A stretch of DNA of 64,000 bases from Cryptosporangium phraense (GCF_006912135.1 NZ_VIRS01000010.1:1-64000); one strand, 5' to 3'. Positions 45,108 through 53,620 are shown, counted from the stretch's first letter. Translations and numbers: made by a program. The notes: generated by a model not told the origin, from the sequence alone.

Positions 45108-45364
45108 GCCGGCCCCGGTTGGCGCGGCACGTGCGGCTGACGTTCGACACCACCCGGCAGAAGCCGATCCTGCTGCTGCCGGAGACGGTCGTGGTGCTCA
45201 ACGCGACCGGCGCGGCGATCCTCGAGCAGTGCGACGGGTCGCGGACCGTGGCCGAGATCGAGGAGTCGCTGGCCGTGCGGTACCGGACGGTGCCGGCCGG
45301 GGAGGTCCAGCGGTTCGTCGACGGGCTGGTGGCCCGGCGGTGCGTGGAGCTGGCCGATGGCTGA
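45104..45364 (+). CDS. pqqD: PQQ peptide chaperone PqqD
   Basis: This 86-residue RiPP recognition element binds PqqA and presents it to PqqE. It has the winged-helix pattern [43 protein letters not shown] with helix [14 protein letters not shown] start overlapping pqqC, stop overlapping pqqE by 8 bp; separate pqqD is the common state, as opposed to PqqCD fusions. Confidence 0.93.
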   Translation: MSRPRLARHVRLTFDTTRQKPILLLPETVVVLNATGAAILEQCDGSRTVAEIEESLAVRYRTVPAGEVQRFVDGLVARRCVELADG

Positions 45365-46427
45365 GCCGTTCGGGCTGCTGGCCGAGCTCACGTACCGGTG
45401 CCCGCTGGCCTGCGCGTACTGCTCGAATCCGGTGAACCTGGGGGATTACACCGAGGAGCTGTCCACGTCGGACTGGGCGCGGGTGTTCTCCGAGGCCCGC
45501 GACCTCGGCGTGCTGCAGTGCCATCTGTCCGGCGGCGAGCCGTTGCTCCGGCGGGATCTGGTTGCGCTGGTGTCGGCCGCTTCGTCGCTCGGTCTGTACA
45601 CGAACCTGGTGACCAGCGCGGTGGGGCTGTCGCGGGGGACGGCGTCGCGCCTGCGTGACGCCGGGCTGGACCACGTGCAGATCAGCATCCAGGCCGATCA
45701 GCCGCTGATCTCCGACCGGCTGGCCGGGATCCCGTCGTTCCACCGCAAAGTCGCCGCGATGCGCGTGGTGAAGGAACTGGGCTGGCCGCTGACCGTCAAC
45801 GTCGTGCTGCACCGGCAGAACATCGACCGGGTCGGGGAGCTGCTGGAGTTCGCGGCCTCGGTGGGGGCGGACCGGGTCGAGCTGGCGAACACCCAGTACT
45901 ACGGGTGGGCCTGGCAGAACCGGGACGCGCTGCTGCCGTCGCGCTCGCAGCTCGCCGCGGCCGAGGAGGTGGTGCGGAGCTTCTCGTCGTCGGACCTGGA
46001 CGTTCTGTACGTGGTGCCGGACTACTACGGCAAGTATCCGAAGCCGTGCATGGGCGGCTGGGCCGCCCGGCAGCTGACCGTGACGCCCAACGGCGACGTG
46101 CTGCCGTGCCCGGCGGCCCAGTCGCTGCCGCTGCCGAGGGCGTCGGTGCACTCGGCGTCGCTGGCCTCGATCTGGGCGGACTCGCCGGTGATGAACGCGT
46201 TCCGGGGGACGGACTGGATGCCGTCGCCGTGCGCGTCGTGCGATCGGCGGGGCGTGGACTTCGGTGGGTGCCGGTGCCAGGCGTTCCAGCTGACCGGGGA
46301 CGCCGCGCGGACCGATCCGGTCTGTCACCTCTCGCCGGATCACGCGCTGGTCACCGACGCGGTCGCGGCCGCGAACGAGTCGGTGGACGTACCGTTGATT
46401 CCCCGGCCGCACCGGGCCCGGGCATGA
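45357..46427 (+). CDS. pqqE: PqqA peptide cyclase (radical SAM/SPASM)
   Basis: This 356-residue enzyme forms the carbon-carbon bond between Glu and Tyr of PqqA. The radical SAM motif CPLACAYC is near residue 16 in LTYRCPLACAYCSNP. The SPASM region has cysteines in GKYPKPCMGGWAARQLTVTPNGDVLPCPAA and PSPCASCDRRGVDFGGCRCQ for the auxiliary clusters. Length is somewhat shorter than in proteobacteria (about 380). It overlaps pqqD and the antiporter gene start. Confidence 0.95.
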   Translation: MAEPFGLLAELTYRCPLACAYCSNPVNLGDYTEELSTSDWARVFSEARDLGVLQCHLSGGEPLLRRDLVALVSAASSLGLYTNLVTSAVGLSRGTASRLRDAGLDHVQISIQADQPLISDRLAGIPSFHRKVAAMRVVKELGWPLTVNVVLHRQNIDRVGELLEFAASVGADRVELANTQYYGWAWQNRDALLPSRSQLAAAEEVVRSFSSSDLDVLYVVPDYYGKYPKPCMGGWAARQLTVTPNGDVLPCPAAQSLPLPRASVHSASLASIWADSPVMNAFRGTDWMPSPCASCDRRGVDFGGCRCQAFQLTGDAARTDPVCHLSPDHALVTDAVAAANESVDVPLIPRPHRARA

Positions 46428-47536
46428 TGTCGATCCTGGTGTTCGCGCTCGGGGCCGGGGTGCTGGTCTACAGCGCCGAGAAGCTCATCGTGTATCTGGT
46501 GGGGGCGGCCAGCGGGCTGCGGATCTCGGTGTTCCTGCTGGCGATCCTGTTCACCGGCATCGAGTTCGACGACGTCGCGCTGGGCGTTGCGCTCAACGTC
46601 GAGCACCTGGGCGGGGTGGCGTTGGGGACCGTGTTCGGGACGGCGATCTCGATGACCGGGATCGTCCTGGCGCTGGCCGCGATCGTGTGCCCGACCAGGG
46701 TGAACATCCCGGGGAGTTACCTGGCGCTGTTCGCCGCGTCGCCGCTGATGATGATCCCGTTCGTGCTGTCGGCGCCGCTGACGCCCGGGGATGGTGTGGT
46801 GTTGCTGGCGCTGTTCGGGGCGTTTCTGGCGTACGTCGCGACGAAGGAGCTGCAGAGCACGACGCCGATCTTCCGCAACGCCGAGATCCTCGAGCGGATC
46901 GGCGGGGGACCGGACGACCCACCTGAGCCCCCACGGCCCGGCCGCGGGACGGGGCCGCCGAGCGGCGAGCCGCCGACGGCTCCCGGCGGCGAGGTGTCGA
47001 CGGCTCGCGGCGGCGAGGCGCCGTTCACGGTGATGATGCCGTTCTCGAAGACCCGGCCGCTGCCGAAGTGGGGCGGCCTGGCGTTGGCGGTCGTCGCCCT
47101 GACTGGCCTGATCGCCGGCGCCGCGATCACCAGCTCGGGCATCGGAGGAATCCTCGACGGCTACGGAATCCAGGGCACCCTCTTCGGCGCGACGATCGCC
47201 ACCCTCGTGCTCTCGCTGGAAGACATCTTCCTCACCGTCGAACCCAACCGCCGCGGTGCCCCGGAGATCGGGATCGGCAACGTCATCGGCAGCGTCGTCT
47301 TCGGCGTCACCGCGAAGTTGGGCATCATCCTGCTCACCGGTGGCCGGATCGCCGTGGGCAGCGACGTCCTGGCCTGGCACTTACCGGTGCTGATCGGGAT
47401 GACGTGGCTCTCGGCGTGCTTCATCCGCACCGGCCGTCTCCGCCGCTGGCACGGTTTCGTACTGCTGGCCCTCTACGTCACGTACTGGGCCGTCAGCTTC
47501 ACGATCCTCGGCACCGCCCCCATCGACCCCGACTAG
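46424..47536 (+). CDS. CaCA-family cation antiporter in the PQQ operon
   Basis: This 370-residue membrane protein has about ten helices in two halves, as in Na+/Ca2+ exchanger-type proteins. The alpha-repeat-like segments are LFTGIEFDDVALGVALNVEHLG and SLEDIFLTVEPNRRGAPEIGIGNVIGSVVFGVTAKLG. A Pro/Gly/Glu-rich loop of about 45 residues joins them (PPEPPRPGRGTGPPSGEPP). Its ATG overlaps the pqqE stop (two possible ATGs, 46424 and 46427), so it is the last operon gene. Handling of Ca2+ or a lanthanide, the metals of PQQ dehydrogenases, is a reasonable inference. Its TAG stop (47534-47536) lies within the IS4 target duplication. Confidence 0.78.
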   Translation: MMSILVFALGAGVLVYSAEKLIVYLVGAASGLRISVFLLAILFTGIEFDDVALGVALNVEHLGGVALGTVFGTAISMTGIVLALAAIVCPTRVNIPGSYLALFAASPLMMIPFVLSAPLTPGDGVVLLALFGAFLAYVATKELQSTTPIFRNAEILERIGGGPDDPPEPPRPGRGTGPPSGEPPTAPGGEVSTARGGEAPFTVMMPFSKTRPLPKWGGLALAVVALTGLIAGAAITSSGIGGILDGYGIQGTLFGATIATLVLSLEDIFLTVEPNRRGAPEIGIGNVIGSVVFGVTAKLGIILLTGGRIAVGSDVLAWHLPVLIGMTWLSACFIRTGRLRRWHGFVLLALYVTYWAVSFTILGTAPIDPD

Positions 47537-47539
47537 CGC
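47530..47539. repeat. Target-site duplication of the IS4 element, left copy
   Basis: CGACTAGCGC directly precedes the left end and is repeated directly after the right end at 49061-49070. Joining the two flanks recreates the original sequence after the antiporter gene. Ten base pairs is in the range known for IS4-type elements. Confidence 0.92.
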
Positions 47540-48978
47540 CAATGCCGGGTAGTTAAGGGCTGGTCTGGTTTGTCTGTCCCGGTGAGGACGTCGATGGTGA
47601 CGGTGGTCGGGTAGGTTCGGCGGTCGATGTGGGGGCCGCGGGCGTTGTATTTGGAGATGGCGCGTTTGACGGTGCGGGCGTTGGTCCGGGGCCGCCGGTC
47701 GGGTAGAAGGTCGGCGAGGATGGCTCGGCCGATCGCGCCGACCAGGTCGATCGTGGTGTCAGCGATGACGCCGGCGGCGTGGATGACCTGATCGCGGGCG
47801 GCGTGCAGGGCGGTGGTGAATCCTGCTCGGTCGGGATCGAGGTCGGGGACGCTGTTGGTGGCGTCGGTCATTGCGGTGCGGATGGCCTGGTAGCAGATCA
47901 GCAGCGCCCAGACTTCCTGTTCAACACCGGCTGGGGTGCGGGCGCGCAGCACGCGTCCGCCCAGCAGCCCCGATTTGAGCTCTAGATAGGCGGTCTCGAT
48001 TTCCCATCGCTGGTGGTAGAGGCCGATCAGCTCTGCGGCGGGGTAGCGGCTGGTGTCGAGCAGGGTGGTGAGCAGCCGGTAGGTCTGGGTCCGGGACCCG
48101 GCGGTGGTCCGGACACTGATCCGGGCGTCGATGACCCGAACCGCAACGCCGCCGAACACGGAGCGGAACGATCCGTCGGGGTTGCGGGCCAGGGCGGGCA
48201 GCGCCGGGCCTCCGCGCCCGGTCCTGGCCCGGAACAACACCTGCGCGCCGGTGGAGTTGATCGCGGTGATCAGCCCGCCTGCGGTGAAGTTCCGGTCGGC
48301 CAGCACCAGCATCCCTGGGCGCAGCGCAGCGAACAGGCCAGGTGCGTAACGGGTCTCTCCGGTGCTGGCGGGCCCGAAGACCGCACTGATCACCGTGCGG
48401 GTTCCGCAGGCCAGCAGGGTCACCAGGCGCAGCGTCGGATAGGAGCCGCCGCCGCAGGGTCCACCGGCCTGTTTGCGATAGACACCCAGGTTCGCTGGGC
48501 TGTCGGGCACTGAGAGCAGGGTGCCGTCGATCGCGCAGAGCAGTAGTCCCCGCCATCGTGTTCCCGGGACCCTGCCGGTGGCCGCCGGGCCGGCGAGTAC
48601 CTCGAACAACCTGCGCAACGGGCCCGCGCCCAGCCTCGTCCGGGCCTGGGTCAACGCCGAAGCCGTCGGAATCGGCACCGGTAGGCCTTCCAAGCCGGCG
48701 ATCAGCCGCGCCCAGACCTGCCGGTATCCGATCCCGGTGAACAGACAGCCTGCCAGCAGCAGATACACCACGACCCGGGCCGGAAGGTTCCGGACCCGGG
48801 CCTGAACCGCGCCGGTCTCAGCCAGGACCTCGTCGACCATCTCGAACGGGACCTGCTGAGTCAGCTCACCCAGATGGCCGGCCGCGAACCGGTCAGGGGC
48901 CGCACCGACCGACCGGGTGATGACAGAATCCGTGGACAGCGGAGCTCCAGGTGACATGAGGTTGTCTCGGAAGGACAA
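47533..48978 (-). CDS. IS4-family transposase (DDE)
   Basis: This 481-residue transposase has the DDE residues in LCAIDGTLLSVPDS, GMLVLADRNFTAGGL and the glutamate of LYHQRWEIETAYLELKSGL, whose Y-(2)-R-(3)-E-(6)-K spacing is the IS4-family signature. An N-terminal domain (VDEVLAETGAVQARVRNLPARVVVYLLLAGCLF) precedes the catalytic part. The frame runs through the left end of the element and uses TAG at 47533-47535 in the target duplication as stop, so the last codons lie in the inverted repeat. No lesion is visible. Confidence 0.93.
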   Translation of the reverse strand: MSFRDNLMSPGAPLSTDSVITRSVGAAPDRFAAGHLGELTQQVPFEMVDEVLAETGAVQARVRNLPARVVVYLLLAGCLFTGIGYRQVWARLIAGLEGLPVPIPTASALTQARTRLGAGPLRRLFEVLAGPAATGRVPGTRWRGLLLCAIDGTLLSVPDSPANLGVYRKQAGGPCGGGSYPTLRLVTLLACGTRTVISAVFGPASTGETRYAPGLFAALRPGMLVLADRNFTAGGLITAINSTGAQVLFRARTGRGGPALPALARNPDGSFRSVFGGVAVRVIDARISVRTTAGSRTQTYRLLTTLLDTSRYPAAELIGLYHQRWEIETAYLELKSGLLGGRVLRARTPAGVEQEVWALLICYQAIRTAMTDATNSVPDLDPDRAGFTTALHAARDQVIHAAGVIADTTIDLVGAIGRAILADLLPDRRPRTNARTVKRAISKYNARGPHIDRRTYPTTVTIDVLTGTDKPDQPLTTRHWR

Positions 48979-49060
48979 ACCTCTCTACCGGAGCTCCGCT
49001 GCCATTACCGCCCCGAACCGGGTCGACAACCTCACCACCAGCACTAACTAACCGGCATTG
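47540..49060 (-). mobile_element. Intact IS4-family insertion sequence, 1521 bp
   Basis: The element has imperfect terminal inverted repeats. The left end is CAATGCCGGGTAGTTA (47540-47555), and the right end, reverse complemented, is CAATGCCGGTTAGTTA (49045-49060), 15 of 16 identical. It is flanked by a perfect 10-bp target duplication CGACTAGCGC (47530-47539 and 49061-49070). One transposase gene fills it on the minus strand. Perfect duplication and an undamaged gene indicate recent insertion, directly behind the antiporter stop codon. Confidence 0.93.
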
Positions 49061-49070
49061 CGACTAGCGC
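49061..49070. repeat. Target-site duplication of the IS4 element, right copy
   Basis: Second copy of CGACTAGCGC, identical in all ten positions to 47530-47539. The next 60 bp to the following gene's stop are the displaced former downstream region of the PQQ operon. No clear hairpin terminator is seen there. Confidence 0.92.
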
Positions 49071-49132
49071 CCCGGAAACCACCAGCCAGGACACGACGGC
49101 CCCGGCCGAGGGAACGTCCCGGCACACCTCAT

Positions 49133-49990
49133 CTACGCGAGCTCGGGGACCGCCGCCGCGAACAGGTCGATGATCGACTGCCGGTCGGTGATGTCGTGCG
49201 CGTAGACGTAGGCAACCGTGAACCCCGCGTCCCGGAGCCCACTCGCGGTGCGGACGATGTCGTCGGCGGTGCTGCTCGGGTCGATCGGGAAGATCGTCGT
49301 CTTCTCGATCGCGTCGTAGTCCCGCCCGACCTCGTCGCAGTGACGGCGCAGCACACCGAGCTTGTGCTTCACGGTCTCGACGTCGCCGCCGATGTTGCAC
49401 GCATCCGCGTACTGCGCGACCAGCCGGAGCGTGCGTTTCTCGCCCCCACCCCCGATCATGATCGGCGGCCGGGCCTGCACGTTCTGCGGCGAGTTCAGCG
49501 TCCGCCCGAGCCGGTAGTGCTTGCCGTCGTACGGCTCCTCGGACTCCGACCACATTTGCAAACAGATCTGAAGAGCCTCCTCGAGCCGCTCGAACCGCTC
49601 GGCGACCGAGGGGAACGCGAACCCGAGGCCCTCCGACTCCTCGTCGTTCCAGGCCGCCCCGATCCCGAGCCCGGCGCGCCCGCCGGTGAGGACGTCCAGC
49701 GTCGAGATCTGCTTGGCCAGCAGGGCGGGCTCACGGTAGATCACGCCGGTGACCAGCGTCGACAGCAGCGCCTTCTCGGTGTGCGCGGCGAGGAAGCCGA
49801 GCGTCGTGTAGGCCTCGAGCATCTCGTGCTCGGCCGGGCCGACCCCGCGGATCTGCCAGAAGTGGTCCATCACCGTGATCCGGGTGACGCCCGCGGCTTC
49901 GGCGTCCCGGACGTGGGTGGCGAGCGCCGTGCGGAGCTGTGCCGGGCCGCCGTCCCAGGTGAAGTCGGCGATGTGCAGACCGAGTTCCAT
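49133..49990 (-). CDS. LLM-class F420-dependent oxidoreductase
   Basis: This 285-residue luciferase-like protein matches the F420-using branch common in actinobacteria: MELGLHIADFTWDGG, RITVMDHFWQIRGVGPAEHEMLEAYTTLGFLAAHTEKALL, ISTLDVLTGGRAGLGIGAAWNDEES and PIMIGGGGEKRTLRLVAQYADACNI. It would transfer hydride between F420 and an unknown substrate. ATG 49990 is chosen because the family starts directly with this strand. It stands alone on the minus strand. Confidence 0.85.
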   Translation of the reverse strand: MELGLHIADFTWDGGPAQLRTALATHVRDAEAAGVTRITVMDHFWQIRGVGPAEHEMLEAYTTLGFLAAHTEKALLSTLVTGVIYREPALLAKQISTLDVLTGGRAGLGIGAAWNDEESEGLGFAFPSVAERFERLEEALQICLQMWSESEEPYDGKHYRLGRTLNSPQNVQARPPIMIGGGGEKRTLRLVAQYADACNIGGDVETVKHKLGVLRRHCDEVGRDYDAIEKTTIFPIDPSSTADDIVRTASGLRDAGFTVAYVYAHDITDRQSIIDLFAAAVPELA

Positions 49991-50051
49991 GTACTCGTCT
50001 CCTCGATTCTTCGTGGTGCGTCGAACGCTAGGGGTTCGAGCGCGCTCTAAG

Positions 50052-50447
50052 TCAATGGACGGTCTCGACCTTGACCGTGAGCAGGACCCGCTCGCCGCCA
50101 CCGCCTCCGAACCCCGGGTACGGACGGCCGAGATACCGCTGGGAGAGTGCGTCGATGTGCTCGCGGGCGCCGTCGGTCGTCATCGAGACGACGCTGCCGC
50201 GGACCGCCCAGGACCGCATCGGCGCGGCCGGGTCGCCGATGCCCAGCGAGACCCGCGGGTCGCGGCGGACGTTGCGGGTCTTCTGGTGGGTGTCGACGGT
50301 GTTGATCAGGATGTGCTCGCCGTCGGTGTCGGCCCAGGTCTGCGTCGTCTGGGGGGAGCCGTCGGGCATGAGCGTGCTGAAGAAGCAGATCGCGCTGTTC
50401 TGGAGCACCGCACGCAGGTCGTCGGGTAGTGGCATAGGGCTGGACAT
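50052..50447 (-). CDS. Pyridoxamine-5-phosphate-oxidase-like (PPOX) flavin/F420 protein
   Basis: This protein of about 131 residues has the split barrel of the PPOX family: LQNSAICFFSTLMPDGSPQTTQTWADTDGEHILINTVDTHQKTRNV and PRVSLGIGDPAAPMRSWAVRGSVV. The TRNVRRDPRVSL segment is typical of F420-binding members in actinobacteria. Two ATGs (50447 and 50435) are possible. It lies 62 bp upstream of the LLM gene on the same strand, so both F420-type genes may be expressed together. Confidence 0.78.
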   Translation of the reverse strand: MSSPMPLPDDLRAVLQNSAICFFSTLMPDGSPQTTQTWADTDGEHILINTVDTHQKTRNVRRDPRVSLGIGDPAAPMRSWAVRGSVVSMTTDGAREHIDALSQRYLGRPYPGFGGGGGERVLLTVKVETVH

Positions 50448-50489
50448 TCCCACCCGCGCGGTGAGCAACCCCAGTCGGGAGCAATCCGG

Positions 50490-50840
50490 TTACGGCACGT
50501 CCGACGCGATGTGGGCCGCGATCAGGCCGCCGAGCAGCGCGAGCACATAGGCGGCGCGGATCAGCCACGGGCGGGCGCGGTGGCCGGCGGCCAGGCTCCC
50601 CAGCCCGAGCACCAGCGCGACGGCGGCCGAGCCGACCGGGAGGTATGCGGCCACCTTCAGCCCGAGTCCGGTGCAGATCAGTTCGGTCGACGCGTCGGTG
50701 CAACCGGCGCCGGCCGGCAGCGCGCCCATCGGCCACAGCACGGTCAGCGCCAGCCACCCGGCCAGCCCGACCAGCGCGACGGTCGTCAGCGCACGGTCGT
50801 CCAGAGCGTTGCGTGAGCGGACGGTTCCGGAGAGCTCCAT
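50490..50840 (-). CDS. Small membrane protein of unknown function
   Basis: This 116-residue protein has three clear membrane helices (TTVALVGLAGWLALTVLWPM, KVAAYLPVGSAAVALVLGLG and AAYVLALLGGLIAAHIA). Two cysteines lie in an external loop (AGCTDASTELICTGLG) and could form a disulfide. No family is recognised. The start at ATG 50840 lacks a strong ribosome-binding site, and an upstream GTG in the same frame (50918) remains possible. It is next to the PPOX gene (42 bp) on the same strand. Confidence 0.5.
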   Translation of the reverse strand: MELSGTVRSRNALDDRALTTVALVGLAGWLALTVLWPMGALPAGAGCTDASTELICTGLGLKVAAYLPVGSAAVALVLGLGSLAAGHRARPWLIRAAYVLALLGGLIAAHIASDVP

Positions 50841-50965
50841 ACCCGAGCCACGACGCCGGACCCGACCCGGTTCAGAAGGAGAGAGGTCAAGGATCGCCGG
50901 CGCGGTGGTGCGCGTCACCGTCCGATGAGCCTTGCGGACGCGCCGGAACGGCGCACTGTAGGGGT

Positions 50966-51763
50966 ATGTACCTCGTTGCCCGGGATGGCCTACGGCTCTC
51001 GTACGACGTCCTCCCGGCCGACGGCCCGACCGTCGTGCTGCTGCACGGGTTCGCGGGCACGGCCGAGGCGAACTGGGTCCGCACCGGGGTAGCCGGCGCG
51101 CTGCACCGCGCCGGGCGGCGGGTCGTGCTGCCGGACGCCCGCGGCCACGGCCACTCCGACCGCCCGCACCAGGACACCGCCTACACCGGCGGGGTGTTCG
51201 TCACCGACGTCGAGGACCTGCTCGACCGGCTCGGCACCCCGGTCGACCTCGTCGGCTACTCGATGGGGGCGTTCACCGCCGCGCGGGTCGTGCCGCACCC
51301 GCAGGTGCGCAGCGTCGTGCTGGCCGGCGTCGGCGACGCGGTGCTGCACCCACGCGAGTGCCGCAGCCGCGAGGCGATCGCGACCGCGATGCTCGCCGAC
51401 TCCACCGACCCGCTCGGCCACCGGCTGCGCCGGTACGCGGACCTGCTCGGCGCCGACCGGCAGGCCCTGGCCGCCGCGCAGCGCGGGGCCGCGTTCGACG
51501 AGCCGGCCGGAGTCCGGCTCGGCCGCACGCCGGTGCTGGTCCTCGCGGGCGAGGACGACCGCGCCGTCGGCGACCCGGCCGCCCTCGCGGCGGCGATCCC
51601 CGGGGCCCGGCTCGCGCTGGTCCCCGGCGACCACATGACCGCGCCCGCCGACCCGGCGTTCGCTGCCGCGCTGCTGGCCTACCTTCAGTCCAACGACCGG
51701 TTCCGCACTACGGACGCGTACCAGCGCGCGGAATCCTTCGGGGTCCGTTCCAGGGTCTCGTAG
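50966..51763 (+). CDS. Alpha/beta hydrolase
   Basis: This 265-residue hydrolase has the oxyanion/HG motif [15 protein letters not shown], the acidic strand [15 protein letters not shown], the nucleophile elbow [16 protein letters not shown], aspartate in [15 protein letters not shown] and histidine in [14 protein letters not shown], so the triad Ser-Asp-His is complete. Its last 27 residues overlap the convergent beta-glucosidase gene and are probably not part of the core fold. Substrate is not evident. Confidence 0.83.
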   Translation: MYLVARDGLRLSYDVLPADGPTVVLLHGFAGTAEANWVRTGVAGALHRAGRRVVLPDARGHGHSDRPHQDTAYTGGVFVTDVEDLLDRLGTPVDLVGYSMGAFTAARVVPHPQVRSVVLAGVGDAVLHPRECRSREAIATAMLADSTDPLGHRLRRYADLLGADRQALAAAQRGAAFDEPAGVRLGRTPVLVLAGEDDRAVGDPAALAAAIPGARLALVPGDHMTAPADPAFAAALLAYLQSNDRFRTTDAYQRAESFGVRSRVS

Positions 51764-53070
51764 TCGACCCGGACGATGCCGAAGCGCTTCGAGTACCCGT
51801 ACGACCATTCGAAGTTGTCCAGCAGCGACCACAGGAAGTACCCGCGCACGTCGACGCCCTTCTCGCGGACGTTGAGCACCGCGCGCAGGTGCCGCCGGAC
51901 GTAGTCGGTGCGGTCGGCGTCGTGGATCCGGCCGTCCTCGGCGACGACGTCCGGGAACGCGGCGCCGTTCTCGGTCACCATCAGCGGCTGGTCCGGGTAC
52001 CGCTGCCCGAGCTCGACCAGCAGGTCCTCCAGGCCCTGGGGGTCGATGTTCCAGCCCATGTCGGTGTGCGGCGGGTCGGTCGGCAGGAACTCGACGTCGT
52101 CCGCGCCGGGCCAGGCGGTCGCCGATGACGCCCCGTGCCCGTCGGCCCGCTGCAGCTCACCGGTGCCGTCCCAGAGCGACACCCGGTTCGTGCTGTAGTA
52201 GTTCACCCCGAGGACGTCGATCGGCTGGCGGATCAGCTCCAGGTCGCCGTCCCGGACGAACGACCAGTCGGTGATCGAGCTCGTGACCTCGAGCGACTCG
52301 GCGGGGTAGGCCCCCTCGAGCATCGGGCCCAGGAAGACGCCGTTCGCCAACGCGTCGACCTTCGACCGGGCCGCTTCGCCGGACGCGCCCACCGGACGGA
52401 AGACGTGCAGGTTGAGCGTCACCGAGAACTGAGCGTCGGGCCGGACGACCTGCCGGAGCTCGCGGAGCGCGAGCCCGTGGGCGAGGTTGAGGTGGTGCAC
52501 CGCCTGCAGCGCGGCCAGCGGATCCGTGCGCCCGGGGGCGTGGACGCCGGAGCTGTACCCGAGGTAGGCCGAGCACCAGGGCTCGTTCAGCGTCGTCCAG
52601 GTGTGGACGCGGTCGCCGAGCGCCTCGCCGACGACGCGGGCGTAGGCCGCGAACGCCTCGGCGGTGCCGCGGACGGTCCAGCCGCCCTCGTCCTCCAGGG
52701 CCTGGGGGAGGTCCCAGTGGTACAGCGTCGCGACCGGCCGGATGTTACGGGCCAGCAGGCCGTCGACCAGCCGGGAGTAGAAGTCGAGGCCGGCCTGGTT
52801 GACCGCCCCACGGCCGGCCGGGACGATCCGGGGCCAGGCGATCGAGAACCGGTAGGCCTCCAGGCCGAGCTCGGCCATCAGGTCGAGGTCCTCGTCGAGG
52901 CGATGGTAGTGATCGTCGGCGACGTCGCCCGTGTCGCCGTCGAGCACCTTGCCCGGCGTGTGGCTGAAAGTATCCCAAATGGACGGGCCGCGTCCGTCCT
53001 CGTGGACGGCGCCCTCGATCTGGTACGACGCGGTGGCCGATCCGAACACGAACTCAGCGGGGAACTGCAT
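51685..53070 (-). CDS. GH1 beta-glucosidase
   Basis: This 461-residue glycoside hydrolase family 1 enzyme begins [19 protein letters not shown]. Its acid/base glutamate is in [16 protein letters not shown] and the nucleophile in [13 protein letters not shown]. The C-terminal [23 protein letters not shown] is diagnostic for GH1. There is no signal peptide, so it cleaves imported cellobiose-like sugars in the cytoplasm. A LacI-type palindrome lies 30 bp before its start. No sugar transporter gene is adjacent; a sugar-binding lipoprotein is encoded at 55482-56813. Confidence 0.93.
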   Translation of the reverse strand: MQFPAEFVFGSATASYQIEGAVHEDGRGPSIWDTFSHTPGKVLDGDTGDVADDHYHRLDEDLDLMAELGLEAYRFSIAWPRIVPAGRGAVNQAGLDFYSRLVDGLLARNIRPVATLYHWDLPQALEDEGGWTVRGTAEAFAAYARVVGEALGDRVHTWTTLNEPWCSAYLGYSSGVHAPGRTDPLAALQAVHHLNLAHGLALRELRQVVRPDAQFSVTLNLHVFRPVGASGEAARSKVDALANGVFLGPMLEGAYPAESLEVTSSITDWSFVRDGDLELIRQPIDVLGVNYYSTNRVSLWDGTGELQRADGHGASSATAWPGADDVEFLPTDPPHTDMGWNIDPQGLEDLLVELGQRYPDQPLMVTENGAAFPDVVAEDGRIHDADRTDYVRRHLRAVLNVREKGVDVRGYFLWSLLDNFEWSYGYSKRFGIVRVDYETLERTPKDSARWYASVVRNRSLD

Positions 53071-53099
53071 CGATGGTCCTCGCCTTCAGTGGGACGAAA

Positions 53100-53126
53100 G
53101 AGAGCGCTTCCCGGGATAGCGCTCTC
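53100..53126 (-). promoter_or_regulatory. LacI-type operator region before the beta-glucosidase
   Basis: Perfect 9-bp arms GAGAGCGCT (53100-53108) and AGCGCTCTC (53118-53126) are separated by 9 bp. Each arm contains AGCGCT, the core of CebR/CelR-type LacI operators (GAGAGCGCTCTC-like), so this may be two adjacent half-strength sites. It would let a sugar-responsive repressor control the GH1 gene. The Nudix-like gene on the other strand starts about 50 bp away. Confidence 0.65.
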
Positions 53127-53176
53127 ACAGCATCGCACGAGGAATGAGAAGGCGGGCGAGTGGGAACGGAACTGCC

Positions 53177-53620
53177 GTGACCGAGACCCGAGAACTGCCG
53201 ATCCAGGAGCGAGCCGGGCAGAAACCCCGCAAGCTCGTGAACGTCGACGTCCTCGTCCGCGACCAGCAGGGCCGAATCCTGCTGGTCGGCAAGCCGGACT
53301 GGGCCATGCCCGGCGGAGCCGTCCCGGACGGCGAAGCCCCGCGCGAAGCGGCCCGCCGTCTGTTGCACGACCAGATCGCGCTGGACCGGGCGCCGAGTCG
53401 GCTGCTGGTCGTGGATTACGTGACCGGGGAGGACCGGCTCGACCTCGTCTTCGACGGGGGCACGATCCGGGCCGAGGACTATCCACGGTTCGCGTTCTGC
53501 GATCCGAGCGAGGCGGGTGAGCGTCTGCCGGAGTCCGGCCGCCCGCGCCTGGCCGCCGCCTGCGAGGGCCTCCGCTTCCAGGTCTCCCGCTATTTGGAGG
53601 ACGGAACGATGCTCGCGTAG
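53177..53620 (+). CDS. Nudix-fold protein with degenerate catalytic box
   Basis: This 147-residue protein has the Nudix beta-sheet start (KLVNVDVLVRDQQGRILLVGKPDWAMPGG). In the box, G(x5)E is kept (GGAVPDGE), but the REUXEE part reads RLLHDQI, so the metal-binding glutamates are missing and hydrolase activity is doubtful. It may bind a nucleotide ligand. GTG 53177 has GGGAACGGAA before it; ATG 53144 is an alternative start with AGGA too close. It lies divergent to the beta-glucosidase. Confidence 0.6.
   Translation: MTETRELPIQERAGQKPRKLVNVDVLVRDQQGRILLVGKPDWAMPGGAVPDGEAPREAARRLLHDQIALDRAPSRLLVVDYVTGEDRLDLVFDGGTIRAEDYPRFAFCDPSEAGERLPESGRPRLAAACEGLRFQVSRYLEDGTMLA

Noticed and set aside
46906-47033. 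Repeat-like Pro/Gly/Glu stretch in the antiporter as a CRISPR or tandem repeat
   Set aside because: It is in frame, imperfect and encodes the loop between the two membrane halves.
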